Below are positions 7,741 through 15,143 of a DNA stretch of 64,000 bases, in pieces (the stretch's first letter is position 1; each line of letters opens with the position of its first letter). The stretch comes from HdN1 sp052035295 (GTDB taxonomy: Bacteria > Pseudomonadota > Gammaproteobacteria > Pseudomonadales > Ketobacteraceae): the NCBI GenBank assembly GCA_052035295.1, contig JBPOHS010000018.1, forward strand, positions 62,001 to 126,000, read 5' to 3'. Made by a program: the position numbers and the translations under genes. The notes beneath the pieces were generated by a model that did no database searches, was not told where the DNA came from, and saw only the letters and a program-made list of their open reading frames with translations.

Positions 7741-9753
7741 ATGTTGAAATTTTTGGCGGGCTTGATGTCGGGAATGAGCCTGCGAGCCAAGATCATGCTG
7801 TTGGCGTGGGGGCCTTTTTTCTTGAGTGCCTATTTCTCGATAGGGCACTTCAGCCAGCTCAATGCGCACCGTCAGGAGGCTCAGCAGATTACCCGCATCG
7901 TCGATATCATCGGCACGCTGGAAAAAGTGACGCGCGAATTGGCGCAGGAGCGCGGGGTCAGTCTGGGGTTTGTGGCCAGTGAGGGCAAACTGTTTGGCAG
8001 CGAATTGAAAAGCGCCCGCCGCGCCACCGATGACAGCGTTCACGGTTGGGATGGCATGCTGTCTACCAATGCATCGATCATCAATGACAAGACCCTTTAC
8101 CAGATCAACGAACATTTGAAGTCGACGCTGGCCGAGCGTGACCAGTGGCGTGCTCAGGTGGATGGCATGGTAGCGGCGGGAATTCTGCATCATTATTCGG
8201 ATGCCAACCGGGTGGCGCTGGATACCCTGGGCTTGCTGGCCGATCAGATCACTCATCGCGAGTTTGTCGAACCGGTGCGTGCGGCGCTGATTCTGGATGA
8301 AGTCGTGGAAGCCGCCGGCCAAGAGCGTGGCTTGATGGGGCAGGTACTGTCCGGGGCAACGCTGACAGAAGCCCGCATGGAAAAACTGCTGGAATTACAG
8401 GATCGTCAGCGGTTCTTCCTGCGCAAGTTTGAAATGTTGGCTGATGGCATTGACATGAAGGCGCTCAAGGACGCCGAGCGTGAACCTTCCCTGGCCAGTG
8501 TCGAACGTATCCGCGAAAGTGTGACGCGACAGCATCAGGACGGGCAGGCTTCTGCATTGCCATCGTCGCAGGAGTGGTTTGCGCTGGCGTCGAGTCGTGC
8601 CAAGGTATTTGCAAGCGTTGGTGATCAGATAAAAGTGCGCGTGCATGATGAAAGTGAAGCCCTCTACGACCAGACCCTGGGTTCGTTGGTCGTCACTGGC
8701 ATCATTACCGGTCTTCTGTATATTGCGGGTTTGCTGCTGGCGTCGGTGGTGGTGTTCGATATCAGCAGCAGCGTACTGCAAATTCGCCACTGGACGCGCG
8801 AAGTCGTGCACAAGCATGACCTGGGACTGCGATTCCGGAGCGGTCGCCAGGACGAACTGGGGGAAATCGGCAGTACCATCGACGAATTTGCCACCGAAAT
8901 GGCCGGGGTGCTTTCCCGGGTCAAGGACCTTTCCGACACCTTGAGCAAACAGGCGGCAGATGTGGCAGGGTCGAGCGCCAAGGCCGAAGACCTGATCGAT
9001 CGCCAGCAGCAGGAAAGCCAGACGCTTTCCACCGCCATCGAGGAAATGGCCGCGAGCATTACCGAGGTGTCGCGCAATACGCATCGAACCGCCGATCAGA
9101 CCGACAAGGCCTCGGATGTCAGCAGTGCCGGGCGCCGCCAGGTCGAAGAAACCAAGCAATCAATACAGGTGCTCGCGTCCCGTCTTGGACAGTCCCAGCA
9201 GGTGATCCTGAAACTGCACGAAGACAGCAATCGCATCGGTACCATTGTCGATACCATCAAGGGCATTGCGGAACAAACCAACCTGCTGGCGCTGAACGCG
9301 GCCATCGAAGCGGCTCGTGCCGGTGAGCAGGGACGTGGGTTCGCCGTGGTGGCCGATGAGGTGCGCAGCCTGGCGCAACGCACACAGGATGCAACGACCG
9401 AAATACGTGGCATGATCGAGTCACTGCAGGGCGCGTCCGAAACCGTCTACGGCACCATGACCGAAAGCATGAAACTCAGCGACAACTGTCTGAGCCTGTC
9501 GGATCACTCCTTGCAGGTGATCGATCGGCTTAATGGTCTGGTGGACGGCATCAATCAGAGCAACATCCAGAACTCGGCAGCAACCGAAGAGCAGTCACGG
9601 GTGGCGACCGAAATCAGCGCCAATACCCTGCATATTTCTGAACTGGCCAACGACACGGTCGTACTGGCGCGGGAAAACGCGCGCAGCAGCGATACCCTGA
9701 AAAACGTTGCCCTGGATCTCGACAGGATGGTGTCGCAATACCGGCTGGGCTGA
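7741..9753 (+). CDS. Methyl-accepting chemotaxis protein with a nitrate/nitrite-sensing-type (NIT) periplasmic domain
   Basis: A transmembrane chemoreceptor of 670 residues that should signal to CheA/CheW. A first membrane helix lies near residues 15-35. It is followed by a long helical periplasmic region with the NIT-like signature TRELAQERGVSLGF, and a second membrane helix near 313-340. The cytoplasmic part starts with a HAMP linker (RHWTREVVHKHDLGLRFRSG) and ends with the methyl-accepting domain carrying the conserved tip EQTNLLALNAAIEAARAGEQ and GFAVVADEVRSLAQRT. No other chemotaxis gene is nearby, so it is an orphan receptor. A FliA-type promoter precedes it, which agrees with control as part of the flagellar regulon. 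Confidence 0.93.
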   Translation: MLKFLAGLMSGMSLRAKIMLLAWGPFFLSAYFSIGHFSQLNAHRQEAQQITRIVDIIGTLEKVTRELAQERGVSLGFVASEGKLFGSELKSARRATDDSVHGWDGMLSTNASIINDKTLYQINEHLKSTLAERDQWRAQVDGMVAAGILHHYSDANRVALDTLGLLADQITHREFVEPVRAALILDEVVEAAGQERGLMGQVLSGATLTEARMEKLLELQDRQRFFLRKFEMLADGIDMKALKDAEREPSLASVERIRESVTRQHQDGQASALPSSQEWFALASSRAKVFASVGDQIKVRVHDESEALYDQTLGSLVVTGIITGLLYIAGLLLASVVVFDISSSVLQIRHWTREVVHKHDLGLRFRSGRQDELGEIGSTIDEFATEMAGVLSRVKDLSDTLSKQAADVAGSSAKAEDLIDRQQQESQTLSTAIEEMAASITEVSRNTHRTADQTDKASDVSSAGRRQVEETKQSIQVLASRLGQSQQVILKLHEDSNRIGTIVDTIKGIAEQTNLLALNAAIEAARAGEQGRGFAVVADEVRSLAQRTQDATTEIRGMIESLQGASETVYGTMTESMKLSDNCLSLSDHSLQVIDRLNGLVDGINQSNIQNSAATEEQSRVATEISANTLHISELANDTVVLARENARSSDTLKNVALDLDRMVSQYRLG

Positions 9754-9775
9754 ATAACGGCCAGACCGCGGGGCC

Positions 9776-11257
9776 TTAACCCGGTATGGGGGCCGGTATC
9801 GGTTCGTTGAGATTGGGGGCCCCTCTGCCTCCTTTGGGCAAGGGCGGTGCTTGTGGTGCCGGGGTCTCGGGAGAGTTCGCCGGCTTCACTGGCGTGGCGG
9901 CCTTTTCTGCGCGCTCCCTGTTTTCCTGCTGCTTGCGGTCTTTCTTCTCGGGAGCATTCCTGAACTGGGTGTCGGCCCAGCCTCTCACGGCCTTGAAAAC
10001 GTAGGGCTCATAGCCGGAAAAATTGACAGCAGCGCCACGCACCATGCGCATTTCATAGTGGGGCGTCTTGACCCTTGCCGTGGCCTGTTTGCGCAGTAAC
10101 GGGTTGGCGGCCGACTCAAATTCAGGAACCACATCCAATACCGGAATCCGCAAATCCGCCGTGTCTGTGGGCAAATCAAAGCGGGCTTCCGGATAGGGCT
10201 TGGGATCCATCAACACCAACCCGTCGAGTTCATTGATCAGCATTTTCCGGGAAATGTGCGTGGCCAGCCCGGCGGAATTGCCGAATGCGACAATAAGCAC
10301 ATGTTGCACGCCTTCACCGATCAGATAGCGGGTGGCTTCCTTGATGCGGCGATCAATTTCATCCGGATATTGGTCGACCGGGATTTCCGAATCGCGTTGC
10401 AAGTAAACAGGGGCGGGCGGTGGCGCCGGCGCGGGGGTGGGAGGTGTTTCGGCGCCGTCCGCGTTGCTGGCGTCGCCTTCCGAGCCTATCCCTTCCTCCT
10501 TCTTGTCAGCGTCCTTTGGGTCAGACTTGTCGTCGTCAGGTTTTTTATCCTCGGATTTTTTGTCCTCGGTTTTCTTTTCCCCGGAATTGGCGTCGTCGGG
10601 CTTTTTGTCGTCCGTTTTTTTATCGTCAGCCGGTTCGCCTGTGCCCTTTTCATCTGGCTTCTGCTCGCCTTCCTTGGGGGCGGGCACCGCTGGCGGTTGT
10701 GGTTTCGGCAACGGGGGAAGCATGGGCGGGATGGGGCGGAAGTCCGGCAGCGCGATCGACAGCGTCGACCACCCGTGCTGAGGGAAGGACGTGCGCAGTT
10801 CCCGCAGCATGCCAGGCCAGTCAGGATGTTGTTCGTTGTCATGCAGGATCAGTACGGCACCCAGCGTGTCGCCGACATAGTTCTCGATGTACAGCCCGAG
10901 AAAGGGATCCTTTTGTTCACCCAGCCAGACCACGTTGCCTTCCGCCCCTTCGAGGCCTTCGATCTGCTTGGCAAGTGGCTGGTTGCGTTTCACTTCAAGG
11001 CGCAGCGGCGGGTTGCGTATCGGCGGTGGGGGGGCGGTATCGGCCGGGGCGGTCGGTGCCGCAGTGCCTTCCGTGGGCGCCGCCCCCGGTTTGCCTTCTC
11101 CGCTGCCTTCATCCTGCTGGGTGGCAGCGGCTTCCTCGGTCTTTTTGTCGGCCGCGGCGCTGGTGCCAGCAGGCAGTAACGTGAGTGCGCCACAGGCCAG
11201 CAGGAAGACGGTCAGCCGTTTCAGGCGCAAAAATGAGGGAGCTGCAGTGGATCGCAC
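9776..11257 (-). CDS. DUF3530 family secreted alpha/beta-hydrolase-like protein with charged low-complexity insert
   Basis: A 493-residue exported protein. An N-terminal signal peptide (LTVFLLACGALTLLPAGTSA) is followed by a Pro/Ala/Thr-rich stretch and a hydrolase-like domain: GAVLILHDNEQHPDW, SFPQHGWSTLSIALPDF, then HVLIVAFGNSAGLATHIS with a GNSAG nucleophile-elbow-like motif, and LDGLVLMDPKPYP. The domain is interrupted by about 90 residues of Lys/Asp/Glu repeats and Pro/Ala (roughly residues 185-285). The C-terminal tail is again Pro/Ala-rich. The start appears to be GTG. It is convergent with the chemoreceptor and divergent from rpe. The molecular function of DUF3530 is not established. 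Confidence 0.82.
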   Translation of the reverse strand: MRSTAAPSFLRLKRLTVFLLACGALTLLPAGTSAAADKKTEEAAATQQDEGSGEGKPGAAPTEGTAAPTAPADTAPPPPIRNPPLRLEVKRNQPLAKQIEGLEGAEGNVVWLGEQKDPFLGLYIENYVGDTLGAVLILHDNEQHPDWPGMLRELRTSFPQHGWSTLSIALPDFRPIPPMLPPLPKPQPPAVPAPKEGEQKPDEKGTGEPADDKKTDDKKPDDANSGEKKTEDKKSEDKKPDDDKSDPKDADKKEEGIGSEGDASNADGAETPPTPAPAPPPAPVYLQRDSEIPVDQYPDEIDRRIKEATRYLIGEGVQHVLIVAFGNSAGLATHISRKMLINELDGLVLMDPKPYPEARFDLPTDTADLRIPVLDVVPEFESAANPLLRKQATARVKTPHYEMRMVRGAAVNFSGYEPYVFKAVRGWADTQFRNAPEKKDRKQQENRERAEKAATPVKPANSPETPAPQAPPLPKGGRGAPNLNEPIPAPIPG

Positions 11258-11400
11258 GGAAAAACGGTTGCCTCGACCAGACAGTGAACGACGATGGCCT
11301 CCAGCAAACGGTGCCGGAATCCCTCAAAGTATAGTCAGTGCACATCCAATGCGGTTGGCATCGGATACAATACGCGCTCCATTCAAGCGAGGTTTGTTCC

Positions 11401-12075
11401 ATGTCCGACTATCTGATAGCCCCCTCCATCCTGTCTGCCGATTTTGCCCGCCTGGGCGCGGAGGTCGATGCGGTGTTGGCCGCCGGCGCGGATATCGTGC
11501 ATTTCGATGTCATGGACAATCATTATGTGCCGAATCTCACCATTGGCCCCATGGTCTGCAAGGCGCTCCGCAAGCACGGCGTTACTGCACCCATTGATGT
11601 GCATCTGATGGTGCGCCCGGTGGATCGCATGATTGCCGATTTCATTGAGGCGGGCGCGACCTACATTACGTTTCATCCTGAAGCGAGTGACCATATCGAT
11701 CGTAGCCTGCAGATGATCCGCGACGGAGGCTGCAAGGCCGGACTCGTGTTCAATCCTGCCACGCCCTTGCATTACCTTGATTTTGTCATGGACAAGCTCG
11801 ACATGGTGTTGCTGATGTCGGTCAACCCCGGCTTTGGCGGGCAGAAATTCATTCCAACCACCCTGCAGAAATTGCGCGATGCACGCGCCCGCATCGATGC
11901 CAGTGGATTGCCTATCCGACTGGAAATTGATGGTGGCGTCGGTGTGGGCAATATCGCGGAAATCGCAGCGGCTGGCGCCGATACCTTCGTCGCCGGTTCG
12001 GCAATTTTCAATGCGCCGGATTATCGTCAGGTCATCACGCAAATGCGTGACGCACTGGCGAGTGTCAAGAAGTAA
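11401..12075 (+). CDS. rpe: Ribulose-phosphate 3-epimerase
   Basis: Rpe interconverts ribulose-5-P and xylulose-5-P in the pentose phosphate pathway. The 224-residue TIM barrel shows all signatures: APSILSADFARLG, the metal-site segment VHFDVMDNHYVPNLTIGP, DVHLMV, SVNPGFGGQKF and LEIDGGVGVGN. The ATG at 11401 gives the standard N-terminus MSDYLIAPSIL; longer in-frame extensions upstream are non-homologous. It starts the rpe-gph pair (19-base gap) that in Pseudomonas continues into trpE. Confidence 0.98.
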   Translation: MSDYLIAPSILSADFARLGAEVDAVLAAGADIVHFDVMDNHYVPNLTIGPMVCKALRKHGVTAPIDVHLMVRPVDRMIADFIEAGATYITFHPEASDHIDRSLQMIRDGGCKAGLVFNPATPLHYLDFVMDKLDMVLLMSVNPGFGGQKFIPTTLQKLRDARARIDASGLPIRLEIDGGVGVGNIAEIAAAGADTFVAGSAIFNAPDYRQVITQMRDALASVKK

Positions 12076-12094
12076 CCCAGGGCAGGCGTTATTC

Positions 12095-12796
12095 ATGACG
12101 GAACGCATTCGCGCATTGTTCGATGGCCAATGGCCGTCGTTGATTCTGTTCGATCTCGATGGCACGTTGGTGGACAGCGCGCCCGATCTGACGCTGGCGG
12201 TAGATGCCATGCTGACCCGTTTGGGGCGTCCTGCGGCGGGGGAGGTGCGGGTGCGGGAGTGGATCGGTAATGGCGCAACGGTGCTGGTGCGCCGCGCACT
12301 GGCGGCCAGTGCCGATCCTGCGCGCGTTGCGCTGGTTGACGAGCCTCTGTTGGTCAAGGCGCAAGCGCTTTTTCGCGAGGAATACGAACGCGTCAACGGT
12401 GTGCAAACGCAGTTGTATGCAGGCTTGCCCGCACTGTTCGATGACTGGGCGGCAAAAGGTGCAAGGCTTGCGCTGGTCACCAACAAGCCGAAACCTTTTA
12501 CTGACCCGTTACTGAGAGCATTGGGAATTGAACACCATTTTTTCAGGGTGATCGGTGGGGATTGCCTGCCCGAGCGCAAGCCTCATCCGCTGCCCTTGTT
12601 GCACGTCGCTGAAGCCGCCGGCATCGCGCCGGTCAGTACATTGATGGTCGGTGATTCCCGTAACGACGTGCTTGCGGCGCGCGCGGCCGGAATGCCCGTG
12701 ATATGCCGGCGTGATGGTTACAATCACGGCGAACCCATCGAGGCGGCAAGCCCCGATGTCATATTCGACTGCTACACCGAATTCCTTGCCCGATGA
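12095..12796 (+). CDS. gph: Phosphoglycolate phosphatase
   Basis: Gph hydrolyses 2-phosphoglycolate formed during repair of oxidised DNA ends and other side reactions. This is a HAD-superfamily hydrolase of 233 residues. Motif I is LFDLDGTLVDSAPDL, motif II is LALVTNKP, the lysine of motif III lies in PERKPHPLPL, and motif IV is MVGDSRNDV. The ATG at 12095 is 19 bases after the rpe stop. The usual downstream neighbour trpE is displaced by about 5.5 kb, because two minus-strand genes lie between. Confidence 0.95.
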   Translation: MTERIRALFDGQWPSLILFDLDGTLVDSAPDLTLAVDAMLTRLGRPAAGEVRVREWIGNGATVLVRRALAASADPARVALVDEPLLVKAQALFREEYERVNGVQTQLYAGLPALFDDWAAKGARLALVTNKPKPFTDPLLRALGIEHHFFRVIGGDCLPERKPHPLPLLHVAEAAGIAPVSTLMVGDSRNDVLAARAAGMPVICRRDGYNHGEPIEAASPDVIFDCYTEFLAR

Positions 12797-12823
12797 GCGG
12801 CACGGGCGAGGAATTCGCCTGCC

Positions 12824-15025
12824 TTACAATATCCCCTCGTTGCGCAACCGTTCTGGAAGCTCATGTGCAACGTTACTGTCGGCGCGCAGATAAACCGGGG
12901 GTTCACCGATGGCTGATTCTGCCGTCAAGGTGACACCCATGGTGCCTCCGTCAATTTCCTGGCCCGACCATAAATGCAGCCAGCGCCCGCGAGGCAAATG
13001 TACCTGGCGATGCGTTGCATTGGGCTTGAGAATGGGGGCCACCATGATGTCTTCACCCAGCAGGAACTGTGCTTCGGTGACGGGCAGGTTCCCGAAATAC
13101 GCATCCTCCGGATAATGCAAGATTGGGTGGCGCACCAGTGGATGGCCCTTGTTTGCCGCATCCTGCATATAACGCTGACGGTAATCGGCAAGCGCGGCAT
13201 ACACCTTGGCAAAGCGGGCAAACTGTGAAAGCGTCGCGTGGTTGGAATACACCTGCACATTGGCTTGTGGGGCGAGTCCTTCGTGGGTGCGGAATACGGC
13301 TGAAAAAGCGTTCGCCTCGATCCAGCGCATCAGCAAGTTTTCGCTGCGTTTCAGACCAATGCCGTACAACGATATCGATGTATAGCCGCCGATGTCACTG
13401 TGATTGAGGCTTATTCCCGAGAAACCACCGTTGATCAATCCTGCCACGGCACTGGCAAGACCATCGTTGGCATCAAACGTCGTGGCCTGGTCTCCCAACC
13501 AGAATAGCGGGCTGTAACGCGGGCTCTGTGTGAATCCGGAGCGCATGAAAAATGTGACGTCCCCTGTGCGACCCGCTTCGGCAACGGCTTCAGCGTTCAG
13601 CTGCGCCCACAGTTCAGGGTAGCGGTTGTGCACGACCAGACCGGATTCCCCGCTGTACAGTTTGGCATCGAAGGGAAGGGCTTCGCCGAAATCGGCCATC
13701 CAGCCAGAAAATCCGTTGCTGATCAGGTTTTCCTTGATGATGGTCTTGAGCCATTCGCGAGCGTCCGGATGGGTCAGATCCACGATACCGGCAGCGAAGT
13801 CGGTAATGAGAATCGGGTAGGGCGAACCGTCTTCCTGTTTCACCAGAAAATCGCGGGCCAATGCTTCCTGATAGAGATTGCGTTGCGCATTGGGCTTGCT
13901 GGCGACGTCAACCAGAAACGGATTGACATACCCCATCACACGAATATCGGCGGCGTTTAAATCCTGCTGCAATTGTTGCCAGGCTGGGTAGCGCTCGGTA
14001 TCCAGTTCCCAGTTCCACCAGAGTTGCGATCCGGTACCGCCAAGGGTCGTGCGTTTGCCTACCCAATCCTGCAACCACATTGCGGCAATAGGCGTTCCCT
14101 CGGCCGCCAACTGCTGCCAGAGGGAACGAACGCGATCCGTCCCTCCCTGCAGACCGACGATGGCGCCCTGATTCATCCAGTCGGGGAGGGGCGGCATGCG
14201 CCCGGTGTAAACGGTGAAAGCCTCGACAAGATCCAGCATGCTGTCCCCATGCAGGATGCGGCCTTGCATGGTCGAATCAAAATAATGTGCGCTCACCCGA
14301 TCCGGTTCACGCAAATCGAAACGGCTGTAGTGAGTGCCCTGCAGAAAAACAGAGCGACGTTCACTGGTGATGTATTGTGGCACGGCAAAATAGCTGGTGA
14401 GCGTCGTTCCACCGGAGCCGGGTGAATACAGATTTACCAATTTTGAAATTACCGGGTCGCCGCGCCCGATTCCTTGCTCCTGGGAAAGCACAGGAATGTT
14501 CTGGCCTTTCAGATCAAGGAAACTGTATTGCTCGCCGAAGCCGTAAAAATGTTCCTGTGGCTGTGACGCATAGTGCAGGGCGAGATGATTGAATTCAGGC
14601 TGATTGGTGCTGAGCGAAAACAGCAACTGGTTGTCCTGCTGTGAAAATTGCAGCGTGAACAACACGTCGGGACAATCGAGAAATACGCCAGTGAAGCCCA
14701 GCTTTTCGTCACTGCGAACTGATGCGCGAATCTCCGGGATCTGGCAGCGCGTCTTGTCTGTTTCGCGGATGCGGTAGGTGGATCGGCTGTCGCGGATTCG
14801 CAATTCGGTTGTTGCAGCATCGAGCAGGCGACCATCGGCAGGGCTTTGCCACAACAAATGAGCCGGTTCGCTCTGGTGCCAGATGTTGAGTTGATTGGCC
14901 GTGATCTGCAGACGGAAATCGCCAACGATTTGCGCATCGGTTTCGATGTGCTGCGGGATTTGCTTGCACCCGCCTAAGAAAATTAGCCCTGAAATGATTA
15001 GGTTTTTTGCGATCCGCGCGTACAT
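12824..15025 (-). CDS. Glycoside hydrolase family 31 lipoprotein, YihQ-like alpha-glucosidase
   Basis: A 733-residue GH31 alpha-glycosidase with a lipobox (IFLGGC), so probably anchored in the envelope. It resembles E. coli sulfoquinovosidase YihQ along most of its length (WLQDWVGKR, GYVNPFLVDV, GWMADFGEALPFDAKL, FFMRSG, HSDIGGYTS, FRTHEGLAPQAN, APILKPNA, PPVYLRADS). By comparison with YihQ, the nucleophile is Asp445 (MADFGE) and the acid/base is Asp512 (LGDQ), with the same 67-residue separation as D405/D472. Q319, W337 and Y548 match YihQ Q288, W304 and Y508. The sulfonate-binding Arg301 is replaced by Gln334. The natural substrate is therefore probably a non-sulfonated alpha-glucoside. A hairpin overlaps its ribosome-binding site. 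No sugar transporter or regulator gene is adjacent. Confidence 0.9.
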   Translation of the reverse strand: MYARIAKNLIISGLIFLGGCKQIPQHIETDAQIVGDFRLQITANQLNIWHQSEPAHLLWQSPADGRLLDAATTELRIRDSRSTYRIRETDKTRCQIPEIRASVRSDEKLGFTGVFLDCPDVLFTLQFSQQDNQLLFSLSTNQPEFNHLALHYASQPQEHFYGFGEQYSFLDLKGQNIPVLSQEQGIGRGDPVISKLVNLYSPGSGGTTLTSYFAVPQYITSERRSVFLQGTHYSRFDLREPDRVSAHYFDSTMQGRILHGDSMLDLVEAFTVYTGRMPPLPDWMNQGAIVGLQGGTDRVRSLWQQLAAEGTPIAAMWLQDWVGKRTTLGGTGSQLWWNWELDTERYPAWQQLQQDLNAADIRVMGYVNPFLVDVASKPNAQRNLYQEALARDFLVKQEDGSPYPILITDFAAGIVDLTHPDAREWLKTIIKENLISNGFSGWMADFGEALPFDAKLYSGESGLVVHNRYPELWAQLNAEAVAEAGRTGDVTFFMRSGFTQSPRYSPLFWLGDQATTFDANDGLASAVAGLINGGFSGISLNHSDIGGYTSISLYGIGLKRSENLLMRWIEANAFSAVFRTHEGLAPQANVQVYSNHATLSQFARFAKVYAALADYRQRYMQDAANKGHPLVRHPILHYPEDAYFGNLPVTEAQFLLGEDIMVAPILKPNATHRQVHLPRGRWLHLWSGQEIDGGTMGVTLTAESAIGEPPVYLRADSNVAHELPERLRNEGIL

Positions 15026-15030
15026 GGCGT

Positions 15031-15055
15031 CCCCTGCTGTTGTTTTTTGCAGGGG
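15031..15055 (-). promoter_or_regulatory. Hairpin with A-rich loop over the GH31 ribosome-binding site
   Basis: On the minus-strand mRNA, CCCCTGC pairs with GCAGGGG around the loop AAAAAACAACA, and the ATG follows six bases later (15025). The 3' arm contains the only good Shine-Dalgarno sequence (AGGGGA). The loop resembles the AAnAANAA catabolite-activity motif bound by Hfq/Crc in pseudomonads. Post-transcriptional control is inferred. Confidence 0.5.
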
Positions 15056-15143
15056 ATTTTGCCACGAGTCGCCGAATTTGTCTTGATGCGGAATGACAGG
15101 GAATTGACCGTGTGCGTCAACCCCCTTTAATCATCCTCTGCTG

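Noticed and set aside
10256..11179. Several long plus-strand frames opposite the DUF3530 gene
   Set aside because: Arise from the repetitive Lys/Asp-rich and Pro/Ala-rich codons of the real gene; translations are low complexity.
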